This document shows positions 1 to 12,973 of a stretch of 64,000 bases of DNA, in pieces. Made by a program: the position numbers and the translations under genes. Under the pieces are notes generated by a model, which had not been told where the DNA came from, ran no database searches, and worked only from the letters and a program-made list of their open reading frames with translations. Positions within the stretch are counted from its first letter, which is position 1. Each line of letters opens with the position of its first letter. This DNA comes from Solen grandis (taxonomy: Eukaryota > Mollusca > Bivalvia > Adapedonta > Solenidae), in assembly GCA_021229015.1 (NCBI GenBank), contig CM037788.1:48476033-48540032 (forward strand), given 5' to 3'.

Positions 1-463
1 AACATTGTCTCTTTAGTATAAATAATATTCATGTATTAGCAAAAAAAGGTTAAAAGTAAAATATTATTCAATATTTATACAATAACTTATATGTATTAAA
101 TAAATTTAAGACTTTAAATTCTGCTCATTGTTTACCTGGACAATTATCTGCATGGAAGGCACATATATATAAAGATTATATATATATATAAAGATTAATT
201 TACATAAACAGTATCTCAAATCCTTATTGCAATAAACTTTCCGGCTGAGTTGATGTGGAATACATGTAATTACACACCTATTAAAGATAATTTACCTTTC
301 AAAGTTGCACAAAAAAAAACATGGAATGACAGTAGCTATGTTATTTGAATATATTTACCGAAAGATTCGCATAGCAATTGTCTGTTTTATAGTTGCAACT
401 ATTTTATTTCTATCAACGTATTAATTTGCAAAACAGTTTGTAAATATTATGCATTCTATTCAG

Positions 464-598
464 GTGGCGCTCTCTTTTGGCTATCTGCACTAGAATACGT
501 CAAACAACTGGCTCGCAGATACGCTGCACTGTCCGGCAAAACACCGAAAGATGCAATCGGAATATTTTTCGGTATTTTTTATGGATCATTCCTTGCAT
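464..598 (+). CDS. UNC93A: UNC93-like gene, first visible coding exon
   Basis: The acceptor is TTCAG before 464 and the donor is GTAAGT at 599. It enters in phase 1 (needs one G from the missing exon) and encodes GGALFWLSALEYVKQ and then GIFFGIFYGSFLA, a loop plus hydrophobic helix. The glycine-alanine-tryptophan pattern matches the segment after a mid-protein helix in UNC93 proteins. Confidence 0.8.
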
Positions 599-3500
599 GT
601 AAGTGGTGTTCCTTTCCTCTCTGAAAGGGCTCTTTGAACCTACACGGATGCCTTTTAACATATTGTACATACATTGCATATCTCTTAGGCAACTTTGTTT
701 AAGATGTAGCTCAAAATTGTTTGAAAATATGATAAAACAATTATATGAAAGCATACAACATCTCAATATCCAAACTGTATCTACATGTATGCTGAGCTTA
801 ACTAAACAAGTTTGTTTTTGTTATTACTATAATTAGAATAGCTTGTTCACAGATAGGCATTGACTAAGAAATATGTGTGCATTGCGTCTGTCAATACCCA
901 TTTACAGACACATGGCCATCCAATGCAACAATCCGTGTTTGTAAAAATGCTAGGGTAGTTTCTCCATCTCAGGCCATAGCATTACGAACGGTATACAACT
1001 CTAAAATTTATATTTCTTTGTGCCATGGAACTGAACTCACTCATACTTCGCGCTTCTCAAAACCTCATCTACACTTACGAATTGTCGAAAACGCTATGTT
1101 TCAGAATGTGTCACGATTCGGGGATACTTACTCTATATGAAACCGGAATTCCCAAGTGATCGTTATCCGTATAATGTAACCTACATTTGTCAGAAAAAAA
1201 GACTTCACCAACATTAACGAGGGAGAGAAGAGAAAGCAATAATTTGTTTGTTTGTTTTTTCTACCAATAAGCTGTGAACGAGCGGCTTTGAAAATTAAAT
1301 CAGCACTAATTTTACAGCTATCATTTTTGGAAATATTGCATCATCAGTCATCCTCCAACATGACGGTTCAAATATCAGCAACACCAATGTCAGTGACATC
1401 ATACACATTTGCGGTGCAGAGTTCTGTCCTGTGGGTAAGACGGATGGCCAGTCAACGTTCACCCTACCTCCACAGCAACAGGTTGGTCTGGCTATACCTA
1501 CATATATATGCATCTGTGGTAAAAATAAAGTTTAAGGATTGTTCTAATTTCATACTTATTTATTTGATTTGTGTAAATTTTATACATACTCGTATTTCCT
1601 CCTGTGACCATTTCGTTTATTAAAATTTCGATGGCATTGTATTATTTTGAATGAACTTGGTGTTCTGTCGGTTTCATCAAATTCAAGAAGTAGTAAAATC
1701 CCATTTCAACCACTCTTACCTCCTCAGATCTTCACGTATGTGGGCGTGTGTGTGGGATTTGGGTGTATGACCATTTTAATGTCAGCTCTGCTTCTGATCA
1801 AGATGTCGCCACCTAAACAGAAACAGCGCAAGAGGTTTTACATAGTCATTCAGGACGTCGCGAAGCACCTTATTCGGTCACGTGACCAGAAACTTCTAGC
1901 CTTTCCGAGCATCATGAGAGGCATTCAAATGGGATTCTCGAGGGCCGATTTTACAATAGCAAGTATCTTTTTGTCTATGAATTATCCAGAAATCAGCCGT
2001 GTACATACATGTGATAAATTATATAATATCAGTTTTATCATTTATGTTTAGACGTCAAATAATTCGTGTATCGTCTAAAACATTGGAATTTTATCAGGCG
2101 GTTGTACCACGGACTGAAGATTTATGGCCATGCTCATCTTTTCATATATTCCAGTTAACCATTACGTATTGGATATAGTCAACAAAGACATTATACAGTC
2201 AATAGAATGCGGAAGCAGGCATAGGCAGCGTAGGCTTCTATTATCTGGAGAAATGTCTTCAAAGATTCTATCCAACATAGAAGTCACTCTATTTGTGGAA
2301 ACACTCGATTTTGTCAAAAAGATCAATCTATTTTTCAGAGATTCTGACTGAAAGCAAATTTAGGGTGACTTCTAATTTCAAATAAACAATAGTAAATATT
2401 ATAAATTGTTTTAGATAGACTAACACTATAATCAACAGGTATCAACCTTTTGTGTTTTACGTAGTTCATTAGATCTTTTATAGTTCCGATAAAAGAAACA
2501 ATAAATACAATAAAAGAAAATCATCTGCGAAATAAATTACCCGTCATTGTTTTTCGTATTTGTAAAATGTTTTGACTGAGCTTTTTATGTTATTTTAGGC
2601 GTTCGTAAGCTGTCCCCACGGAGTTAAGAACGTAGGGTTTGTATTGGTAACCTACGGTGTTGCCTCCACGGTCTTTTCCGTTCTTTTCGGCAGATTGTGG
2701 CGAAAGACTGGATCACTTCCGCTGTTCTCTTTAGGTACCACATCCTAACCTCATTATTTCTGATATTAATTGGACATTTTCGTTGCCTCGATTCCTTGAT
2801 TCAGATGACTAGTCATATTTTTTTTCCATGATGTGTTACATGTGAGTGTTTCCTGAATACGCTCATATTTCTCCCGAAGATGTATTTTTCTGGTGAACGA
2901 GTACAAACCAGTCTTATACTTGCCGTGTTATCCATTTCAGCTTTTTCTCTCCACACAGCCATGATTATAACAATGTTACTATGGCAACCCCAGGACTCAC
3001 CCATAGTTTATGTGCATGCGATTGCTGCGGGAATGAGTATGTGGGAGACCGTATTGACATCCCTATTGTCTGGTAAGTATAAAAATCATCGCGATCAAAT
3101 ATGAGGGCACGTGTTATACAGATTGAGAATAATGATAAGTTACAGTAGCAGCATTTTTAGCATGCTTAACAATTGAAGGGTGGCCTCTCATGAAACTTTT
3201 GGGTCACGTTTTAAAATTATGACGAATACTCTTTACAACGATCTATGAATAGAGATTGTGACGTCACTTTTTGTACCGCTGTTGACACATTGCATTACGT
3301 CATTCAACTATACTATACTGTACTTTATGCTATTCTACATTTGTTGGGGTACATATCTTTATTCCTCCAGTATTTCGTCTAATTAATTTAACTACATGCC
3401 GTCTAAATGTTGGGAATATCTGACCGAAACGCCATGGATATCATTCAAGGCATTCAGGACAAACGAAGTAGACACCAAATCTGTCCGAAACATGTAAATG

Positions 3501-4145
3501 TATTATCAAAAAATATTAAATTTTTGCGCACCTAAAATGTTAGCCGTGCATTTTCTTCTAAAACGTTCTTCAAAGAACAAAATTGGTTGTACTGACAAAC
3601 TAATGTATTCTCTGAAATCATTTATTTTCGAGGGAGATTTCGTGGAGGATTTTACCCAAGAATATTATCCCTCTAAAACTTTTTTTAATATAGACCTCAC
3701 GTTCCTCTAGAACATGAAACAACGAATTAAGATACTCACAAAATTCCTACGAAAAAGATGTTATATTAATTATTGCAATTGTGATGATTTGTTTACACGT
3801 AAAATGGTTCCCCGAAACTTCTACTGTATATAAAAGGTGATGGGACAGCACGTGACAGACGTGATTCTTATGCAGCTCCACATTCTCTTTGAAGTGGTGG
3901 TATTATGATGTGATTCTTTTTTTTTTCTTACAGGCATACATAGTTCCCATTTCCAGGATACAAGAACAGCTAATTCGTGTTATTCTATACTGAATTCTCT
4001 AGGGGCAGCATGCTCGTTTGCCATCAGCAGCTTCATGTGCATGAGATATAAGTTATACTTACTCCTGGCAGTTTCTTCTGTCTCGTTTGGATGTTTGCTA
4101 GTATTCTATACACTGAAGCGAAGGGAGAAATCAATGTCAAAATAG
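464..4145 (+). CDS. UNC93A: UNC93-like membrane protein, C-terminal part (six exons, 5' end outside window)
   Basis: Exons 464-598, 1318-1481, 1728-1958, 2599-2734, 2902-3072 and 3934-4145 splice in one continuous frame (phases 1/1/0/0/1/1), ending in TAG at 4143-4145. The product has hydrophobic segments typical of the 12-helix UNC93/MFS fold. Family-like stretches are FFGIFYGSFLA in exon 1, DFTIAFVSC across the third junction (human UNC93A has DFTRSYVTC there) and SVLFGRLWRKTG in exon 4. UNC93A-type proteins are polytopic membrane proteins of poorly defined transport role; UNC93B1 moves Toll-like receptors between compartments. Which paralogue this is cannot be decided here, so the symbol is a family label. 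The start and the first transmembrane half lie left of the window. The 3' end abuts a large minisatellite. Confidence 0.85.
1318..1481 (+). CDS. UNC93A: UNC93-like gene, second visible exon
   Basis: Acceptor TTTTACAG, donor GTTGGT. It encodes IIFGNIASSVILQ (the UNC93 'GN-ISS' helix) followed by a hydrophilic loop with an NIS N-glycosylation sequon and two cysteines (HICGAEFCPVG), consistent with a luminal or extracellular loop. It ends in phase 0. Confidence 0.8.
1728..1958 (+). CDS. UNC93A: UNC93-like gene, third visible exon, GC donor
   Basis: Acceptor CCTCAG. It encodes a helix (IFTYVGVCVGFGCMTILMSALLLI), a basic cytoplasmic loop (SPPKQKQRKR) and the start of the next helix ending in DFTI. 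In-frame joining to exon 4 requires the donor GCAAGT at 1959, not the GT at 1963, which would leave an extra four bases and shift the frame. Confidence 0.75.
2599..2734 (+). CDS. UNC93A: UNC93-like gene, fourth visible exon
   Basis: Acceptor TATTTTAG, donor GTACCA. It encodes AFVSCPHGVKNVGFVLVTYG, then SVLFGRLWRKTGSLPLFSL. The G-[RK]-x(4)-TG motif before the last helices is characteristic of UNC93 proteins. It ends in phase 1. Confidence 0.8.
2902..3072 (+). CDS. UNC93A: UNC93-like gene, fifth visible exon
   Basis: The donor GTAAGT at 3073 is strong. The acceptor (AACGAG before 2902) has a weak pyrimidine tract but is the only nearby AG that keeps the frame. It encodes two hydrophobic helices (SLILAVLSISAF and AMIITMLLW) and a loop ending in MSMWETVLTSLLSG. 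The upstream boundary is less certain than the rest. Confidence 0.7.
3934..4145 (+). CDS. UNC93A: UNC93-like gene, terminal coding exon
   Basis: The acceptor is a long T tract followed by CAG. The exon begins in phase 1 and encodes the region equivalent to the UNC93A segment that carries residues like 'NYRLWEALGF', here ANSCYSILNSLGAACSFAIS. A last helix (LYLLLAVSSVSFGCLLVFYTL) and a short basic tail end in TAG. Confidence 0.8.
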
Positions 4146-4349
4146 ACCACTTCTTTGTGATTTTTTAACCTCTATAGTAATATACTCGGTAGTTTTCTCA
4201 AATACTCTGGCCAAAGTTCTGAGGGTTTTCTTTTTAGTAAATTGTATCATGCGTGTATCAGAAATTGAAATTAATTTGCTTGATATTAGAGGATTGCACA
4301 TTGTAAAAAGTTTATACTATTGATGCATCCAAATTATATGCTACTTTTT

Positions 4350-4355
4350 AATAAA
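4350..4355 (+). terminator. Poly(A) signal AATAAA of the UNC93-like gene
   Basis: AATAAA occurs about 205 bases after the stop codon in AT-rich sequence. It sits just before the minisatellite, whose repeats contain further AATAAA copies in the same sense. Confidence 0.55.
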
Positions 4356-4377
4356 AATCATTGCATTTCTCAGTACT

Positions 4378-7300
4378 ATAACAATACTTTAACCAGTATC
4401 ATAACAATTTAATGACACAGTAAATTGTAGCCACTTATCATAGCAATCTAGATGACACAATAAATTACAGCCAGTTATCATGAATCTAGATGACACAATA
4501 AATGACAGCCATTTATCATAGCAATCTAGATGACACAATAAATGACAGCCATTTATCATAGCAATCTAGATGACACAATAAATTACAGCCAGTTATCATA
4601 GCAATCTAGATGACACAATAAATTACAGCCAGTTATCATAGCAATCTGGATGACACAATAAATTACAGCCATTTATCATGCAATCTAGATGACATAATAA
4701 ATGACAGCCATTTATCATGCAATCTGGATGACACAATAAATTACAGCCAGTTATCATGCAATCTAGATGACACAATAAATGACAGCCATTTATCATAGCA
4801 ATCTAGATGACACAATAAATTACAGCCAGTTATCATGCAATCTAGATGACACAATAAATTACAGCCATTTATCATGCAATCTAGATGACACAATAAATTA
4901 CAGCCAGTTATCATAGCAATCTAGATGACACAATAAATGACAGCCATTTATCATAGCAATCTGGATGACACAATAAATTACAGCCAGTTATCATGCAATC
5001 TAGATGACACAATAAATGACAGCCATTTATCATGCAATCTAGATGACACAATAAATTACAGCCATTTATCATAGCAATCTGGATGACACAATAAATTACA
5101 GCCAGTTATCATGCAATCTAGATGACACAATAAATTACAGCCAGTTATCATAGCAATCTAGATGACACAATAAATTACAGCCAGTTATCATAGCAATCTA
5201 GATGACACAATAAATGACAGCCAGTTATCATGCAATCTAGATGACACAATAAATTACAGCCAGTTATCATAGCAATCTAGATGACACAATAAATTACAGC
5301 CATTTATCATAGCAATCTAGATGACACAATAAATGACAGCCATTTATCATGCAATCTAGATGACACAATAAATTACAGCCAGTTATCATAGCAATCTAGA
5401 TGACACAATAAATTACAGCCAGTTATCATAGCAATCTAGATGACACAATAAATTACAGCCAGTTATCATAGCAATCTAGATGACACAATAAATTACAGCC
5501 AGTTATCATAGCAATCTAGATGACACAATAAATGACAGCCAGTTATCATGCAATCTAGATGACACAATAAATTACAGCCAGTTATCATAGCAATCTAGAT
5601 GACACAATAAATGACAGCCAGTTATCATGCAATCTAGATGACACAATAAATGACAGCCAGTTATCATGCAATCTAGATGACACAATAAATTACAGCCAGT
5701 TATCATGCAATCTAGATGACACAATAAATTACAGCCAGTTATCATGGCAATCTAGATGACACAATAAATTACAGCCAGTTATCATAGCAATCTAGATGAC
5801 ACAATAAATGACAGCCAGTTATCATGCAATCTAGATGACACAATAAATTACAGCCAGTTATCATAGCAATCTAGATGACACAATAAATTACAGCCAGTTA
5901 TCATGCAATCTGGATGACACAATAAATGACAGCCATTTATCATAGCAATCTAGATGACACAATAAATGACAGCCAGTTATTATGACAATCTAGATGACAC
6001 AATAAATTACAGCCAGTTATCATAGCAATCTAGATGACACAATAAATGACAGCCAGTTATCATGCAATCTGGATGACACAATAAATGACAGCCATTTATC
6101 ATAGCAATCTAGATGACACAATAAATTACAGCCAGTTATCATGCAATCTAGATGACACAATAAATGACAGCCATTTATCATAGCAATCTAGATGACACAA
6201 TAAATGACAGCCAGTTATCATGACAATCTAGATGACACAATAAATTACAGCCAGTTATCATAGCAATCTAGATGACACAATAAATTACAGCCAGTTATCA
6301 TGCAATCTAGATGACACAATAAATTACAGCCAGTTATCATGCAATCTAGATGACACAATAAATGACAGCCAGTTATCATGCAATCTAGATGACACAATAA
6401 ATTACAGCCAGTTATCATGCAATCTAGATGACACAATAAATGACAGCCATTTATCATGCAATCTAGATGACACAATAAATTACAGCCAGTTATCATGCAA
6501 TCTAGATGACACAATAAATTACAGCCAGTTATCATGCAATCTAGATGACACAATAAATGACAGCCATTTATCATGCAATCTAGATGACACAATAAATTAC
6601 AGCCAGTTATCATGCAATCTAGATGACACAATAAATTACAGCCAGTTATCATGCAATCTAGATGACACAATAAATGACAGCCATTTATCATAGCAATCTA
6701 GATGACACAATAAATTACAGCCAGTTATCATGCAATCTAGATGACACAATAAATTACAGCCAGTTATCATAGCAATCTAGATGACACAATAAATGACAGC
6801 CAGTTATCATGCAATCTAGATGACACAATAAATGACAGCCATTTATCATAGCAATCTAGATGACACAATAAATTACAGCCATTTATCATAGCAATCTAGA
6901 TGACACAATAAATGACAGCCAGTTATCATAGCAATCTAGATGACACAATAAATGACAGCCAGTTATCATAGCAATCTAGATGACACAATAAATGACAGCC
7001 AGTTATCATGCAATCTGGATGACACAATAAATTACAGCCAGTTATCATAGCAATCTGGATGACACAATAAATTACAGCCATTTATCATAGCAATCTGGAT
7101 GACACAATAAATTACAGCCAGTTATCATAGCAATCTAGATGACACAATAAATTACAGCCAGTTATCATAGCAATCTAGATGACACAATAAATTACAGCCA
7201 GTTATCATACAATCTAGATGACACAATAAATTACAGCCAGTTATCATGCAATCTAGATGACACAATAAATGACAGCCAGTTATCATGCAATCTAGATGAC

Positions 7301-8615
7301 ACAATAAATTACAGCCAGTTATCATGCAATCTAGATGACACAATAAATGACAGCCAGTTATCATAGCAATCTAGATGACACAATAAATTACAGCCAGTTA
7401 TCATGCAATCTAGATGACACAATAAATACAGCCATTATCATTTACAGCCAGTTATCATGCAATCTAGACAATAAATGACAGCCAGTTATCATAGCAATCT
7501 AGATGACACAATAAATTACAGCCAGTTATCATGCAATCTATCTGATGACACAATAAATGACAGCCAGTTATCATGCAATCTAGATGACACAATAAATTAC
7601 AGCCAGTTATCATAGCAATCTAGATGACACAATAAATTACAGCCAGTTATCATAGCAATCTAGATGACACAATAAATTACAGCCAGTTATCATAGCAATC
7701 TAGATGACACAATAAATTACAGCCAGTTATCATGCAATCTAGATGACACAATAAATTACAGCCAGTTATCATAGCAATCTAGATGACACAATAAATTACA
7801 GCCAGTTATCATGACAATCTAGATGACACAATAAATTACAGCCAGTTATCATAGCAATCTAGATGACACAATAAATTACAGCCAGTTATCATGCAATCTA
7901 GATGACACAATAAATGACAGCCAGTTATCATAGCAATCTAGATGACACAATAAATGACAGCCAGTTATCATAGCAATCTAGATGACACAATAAATTACAG
8001 CCAGTTATCATAGCAATCTAGATGACACAATAAATTACAGCCAGTTATCATAGCAATCTAGATGACACAATAAATTACAGCCAGTTATCATAGCAATCTA
8101 GATGACACAATAAATTACAGCCAGTTATCATGACAATCTAGATGACACAATAAATTACAGCCAGTTATCATAGCAATCTAGATGACACAATAAATTACAG
8201 CCAGTTATCATAGCAATCTAGATGACACAATAAATGACAGCCATTTATCATAGCAATCTAGATGACACAATAAATTACAGCCAGTTATCATGCAATCTAG
8301 ATGACACAATAAATGACAGCCAGTTATCATAGCAATCTAGATGACACAATAAATTACAGCCAGTTATCATGCAATCTAGATTACAATAAATGACAGCCAG
8401 TTATCATGCAATCTAGATGACAAAAAATGCAGCCGTTATCATAGCAATCTAGATGACACAATAAATGACAGCCAGTTATCATAGCAATCTAGATGACACA
8501 ATGAATGGCAGCCAGTAATGCAATTTAGATGACAATGGCAGCCAATAATTATAACAATCTAGGTGACAATACTACTGGCAGCCAGTATCATAACAATCTA
8601 GATGATACAATACAT
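4378..8615 (+). repeat. Large 39/40-bp minisatellite, about 105 copies
   Basis: A continuous head-to-tail array. The unit reads ATCAT(A)GCAATCTAGATG, then ACACAATAAATTACAG, then CCAGTT. Units come in a 39-base form (ATCATGCAAT) and a 40-base form (ATCATAGCAAT or ATCATGACAAT). Other recurrent variants are TTACAG/TGACAG, CCAGTTAT/CCATTTAT and CTAGATG/CTGGATG. The outermost units (4378-4440 and 8500-8615) are more divergent, as expected if homogenisation is weaker at the edges. Irregular short units occur at about 7420-7550 and 8380-8430. Nearly every unit carries AATAAA on the plus strand. Runs of 39-mers leave a long open frame on the minus strand that is a by-product of 39 being divisible by three. 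Confidence 0.97.
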
Positions 8616-9230
8616 GCTTAATGAGATACCCACGCCCGATTGATTGATATCATCTATCTGTCTTGGGATTATTAAGCCTGTTTTTTGTTGTTGTTATTTG
8701 TTTGTTTTTGTTGTTGTTGTTTTTTGTGTGTCGTTTAATGGTGTTCATGTTGTTCATCGCGTTTTATTAGAAATGTAGCGTTTTAATATTGCTGCAGCTT
8801 TATATATATATGATTTTTACAGATTTTAAGTTAAAACGTAGTCTAAATATTTTTTCCACTTTTTTAGATATATTACAGCAAATATGATTTAAAAACATCC
8901 TTTAGAAGTCATTGTGTGAATTAAGACCCTAAAATTATTTCAAGAAAGAGACGTAACTTCGCAAATATTTAGTGGATAGTCGCCAAAATTAAATTCTTTA
9001 ATAAAAAATTATTTATGTTTGCATGAAACTTGTTTGATTAACATTAATTGAGTAAATAGATTTACTTAAAAATAAAAAATAACATGTATCTGTTCACCTT
9101 TCTACTTTGCTGACATACATGAAGCTATTTGGCTTGTGTATTGTGCATTTTTGACTCTCTTTTTTGTTGTTGTTTTCTTTTTCACTCATATTTCTCATTT
9201 GTGACATTATATTAATACATTTATTTTTAT
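8616..9230. other. AT-rich spacer without recognised gene
   Basis: Contains GTT/TTG-rich low-complexity sequence at about 8680-8730 and 9165-9180. No coding or RNA signal was seen. Confidence 0.5.
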
Positions 9231-9790
9231 GCTCACCGAAGGTGACGCATATAGTCGCCGCTCCGTCCTTCCGTCCGTTCGCCCGTCAGACTTTCCTTGT
9301 CCGGACTATTTCTCAGGAACTAACGGCTTGAATTCACCGAAACTTTATGGGAAGCTTTATTACCAAGAGGAGATGCGCATATCCTCAGCATGACCCGGTT
9401 CCTAAATTTTTCAAAGAGTTATGGCCCATTGACTTTTCGGCCTATAGTACATATTGCATGATTCTTGCCCGGGCTTTTTCTCAGGAACTAATGGCTTGAA
9501 TTCAACGAAACTTTATGGGAAGCTTTATTACCAAGAGGAGATGCGCATATCGTCAGCATGACCCGATTCCTAATTTTTTCAAAGAGTTAAGGCCCCTTGA
9601 CTTTTCGGCCTATAGTACATATTGCATGATTCTTGTCCGGGCTATTTCTCAGGAACTAATGGCTTGAATTCAATGAAACTTTATGGGAAGCTTTATTACC
9701 AAGAGTAGATACGCATATCGTCGACGTGACCTGGTTCCTCAATTTTTAAGAGAGTTATGGCCCCTACTACCATGTTGTTGACTGATATTC
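9231..9790 (+). mobile_element. Partial tandem-unit element with CCGTCC terminus
   Basis: The left end reads GCTCACCGAAGGTGACGC, a short hairpin, followed by a CCGTCC-rich stretch. About three ~170 bp direct repeats follow (starting near 9299, 9468 and 9638), each with CAGGAACTAA, TTTATGGGAAGCTTTATTAC and a GAGTTATGGCCC-type block. The organisation matches the hairpin-ended elements elsewhere in the window, but the opposite end is missing. Confidence 0.6.
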
Positions 9791-10677
9791 ATGACATTTG
9801 CCTAATTTAACAGGAGATATTATTTAAACAAAACCCCTCAAAATTCAATATGCTAGTAATGTCAATCATAATCATGTCAGCTAATTGTTGTTTAGGCCAT
9901 TATACACTATTTCAAATATCCAGTCATATGTCAAGAGTGTTGGTTAACCTCTTTGATATGAGCACACATTGAAATGTATGACTTAATTTTCAGTAATATA
10001 AAAACTTTAAAAAAATCAATGAAAGATCTGAAGAGTAACACGTATTATCATATTAAATAGTAAACTGTTACTAAGTCTCCAAATTAGAGTTGGTAAAACA
10101 TCTCATCTGATGAGGAGAATAGATATGATTTAGGAATGGGGATTTCAACAGCTTTGAGCTGAAAGGTCCTAAGTAAATTTTGGGGGTGGGGCCTGACCCC
10201 TGTGTGATCTTGGGGGACACCAAAGTATTTACCATTTTTTTCGAATTTGAGGACATTACCTGGATTCTATACATGATAAGCATGTGCTGATCCCATTCCG
10301 GTCCTTAACATATCCTCCCACCCATTGACCAAGGCCTTATTTGTAACAATGATGTTCTTCGGGGAGCATCTGTCAGTTCTACTGACTTTCTTGTTGTATT
10401 TGTTACAACACGTACAGTGCAAAAAATATAATCAGTTCCTTAAAGATGTATTTGTGGTCCTTTATCTTTAGCTAATCAAAATTATCATCATTTTTAATTA
10501 TATCTTGCACTTAGTTTTGGTTATTAGACACGACAATAGCGCCATTCTCACTTTAAACCATAAAAGAGTATGAAGAGACATATAATTACAGTTTATTCAA
10601 ATTCTTTATTGCAACTATGACACCTAGAGACATTCGTGGTGAATTATTATGATTTAATACTTAATTCTGGCTATTTT
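9791..10677. other. Spacer without recognised gene
   Basis: AT-rich sequence with stops in all frames. No recognised repeat ends or conserved coding segments. Confidence 0.4.
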
Positions 10678-12973
10678 AGCTCACCTGGCACGAAGTGCCA
10701 AGGTGAGCTTTTGGGATCAGCCTTTGTCCGGCGTCCGTCGTCGTGAGTCGTCAACAATTTACTTAAAAACCTTCTTCTCTGAATGATGGAATGATCAAAA
10801 AGCAAGGATTTATTTATAGCTAGTCCATTAGTAAAAATGTGTTCTAATTTTTCTGGAGTTGCTGAATTGGTCACATGGCCTAAATAGATTTTAAATAGAG
10901 AATATTAAAAATATCTCCGAAACAGCAGGCTTATTGCTAAGCAATTTTGGTAGCTTTTTAGTAGACTTACCAAGTTTGTTATATCATGATCTCTGTTAAA
11001 ATTGGCCCGCCGATAGGCCACTTGATTTAACTAACTCATCATAGGAAAAAAAATAGAAAAATATTCTTATTTAAACAAGGCCTGGAGATTTGAATTGTAG
11101 TAATTGTCTTTAGACTCTACACATTGTTGTGGCCATATCATGCTCCGCAACAGGTCATTTGATTTTACATGGGTTATTTATAGAAAGAAATTGAAATTAC
11201 TTAATTTCAGAATATAAACTTTAAATAATATGATGGAAACATTGCTTCAAACATTTTCTAAAATGTTCAAATCATGCCCGTGTCAAAATTGCTCGCCAGG
11301 TCCACGTGATAAAAATAGACTTATATAGAAATAAAACAAAACGATCAAACATAAAATAAAAAACAAAAAAAGAAAAATCTTCTTGTCAGAACACATGCCT
11401 GAGTTAGATATTTGGTGTTACATGGCTAGTAGCCTCTACCAATTTGTTCAAATCAGTGACCCATTAGTTCAAAATTGTCCCACAATTGAGGATTACCTGG
11501 ATTCTATATAAGCATGGAATTCGGAAAATTTAAAACCTTCTTCAGAAACAATACACGAGTTTTAGATATTGTGTGTTATCTGGCTAGTGGCATTCTATGT
11601 TCACATTGGTTGGTCAAAATTGGCACCGTCCAAAGTCATAATGTTCATGAAATGACTAATTCAAGAGAAAAAAATTAGAAAACAGAAAAATCTTTTCAAA
11701 ACACAAGCCTGAGTTTAGATTTTTTAGTGTAACCATAGAGCCTATTGATTTATTATTATATTAAAGAGTTATTATATATTACATTTAATATTGCTTTTTA
11801 CAATTTCATCACAAAAACATAAAATGCGAAAGTAAAGTAAAATTATTACGATATTAAATATTTCACTTTACTCCGTTCTCGTATTCATAAGAGCTTAGGA
11901 TCCCTTTACCCGCCTTGTTTGTCGCAAATTGCTAGAAACATCCCTTGTATGGAATGCGTAATTGCTTTATCCAAGTTTGCTTTATCCCGACTAGTCCTAT
12001 TAAATCTTTTATTAGTTTTGGACGGAGAGTAGCACCTTGTCCAAAGAAATGTTTAAACACGGTCTGATGACAAGTGCAAGCTTCGAACGCAAGGTCCTTA
12101 GTTATGGAATTTGTTTCTCTATTGATATGATATCCTCCCTTTTTTAAATGGGAACCTAGCTGGTAGCCTTGCGCGCACGATAGGCGATTTTAGATAGGTA
12201 TAGAAAAATAGAAAAAGATGTCTTTTACAAACCGAATGGATGAAAGACCATAAACTAAAAAATTGGTAATGATGGAATATAGCAAGTATTTGATTAAATA
12301 CGTATAGATAAAATTACCGTTAATTGTAAAACTTAACTTATAATTGGTGTGAAAATGCTTCAAAAATCTAAAATATCAAGCTCTTTAGAATATATAATAT
12401 TGATATGCAGGTAGTATATATTAAAAATATATATTATATAAATTAAATGACAGGCACGAAGGCATTAAAAAAAAAGCAATCGGAAGCATTGCGGGATGTT
12501 CCCGTGATTTAAAAACAGGTGTTAAAATGCGCCGCCACATAGAAATCGGAACCAAGAACCATGGGTCAATTTCTCCAAAGGGAGTTACTCTGTGACAACG
12601 TTGCTAACAATGGAAGTTACCTCTTTAGAAACTATAAGATACGGAGTAAATGGATGTAATGTAATTTCTATGCAAATTTTACTTTACTTTTGGCTTTTTA
12701 TGTTTTTGTCGGTTAAAATATGTAGAAAAATTATAAAAAAACAAATAAAAAAGTCAATAATATATAGTCACCAAGTCCTATGGTGTAACAATGGAAAGTG
12801 CTCTAACCGTTTGTTAAATCATGGCCCATTGGTCAAAATTGCCATGGGGTCATTGACTTTTACTAGTCTTCGAGTTACAATCAGGCCATGGTCTAAATGC
12901 CCTGGGTCACTTGATTTTACATAGTCTTGCGATACAAGGTCAGCGATTAAGGGTCATTATGGCCCTCTTGTTT
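10678..12973 (-). mobile_element. Hairpin-ended tandem-unit element, copy 1
   Basis: The left end is a near-perfect hairpin (AGCTCACCTGGCAC, short loop, GTGCCAAGGTGAGCT) followed by a CCGTCGTCGT stretch. The right end reads GGGTCATTATGGCCCTCTTGTTT, the complement of the ACAAGAGGGCC terminus of the other copies. This copy is longer and more eroded, with probable secondary insertions around 11740-12540. No protein-coding capacity was seen, so it is presumably non-autonomous. Confidence 0.6.

Noticed and set aside
6245..6691. 148-codon minus-strand open frame with MITGCNLLCHLDC repeats
   Set aside because: It arises from consecutive 39-bp satellite units, whose length is divisible by three. It breaks as soon as a 40-bp unit occurs, and there is no start or splice context.
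7152..7364. 70-codon minus-strand open frame with the same 13-residue repeat
   Set aside because: Same satellite by-product as at 6245-6691.
4378..8615. CRISPR-like array
   Set aside because: Head-to-tail minisatellite with no unique spacers, in a eukaryotic genome.
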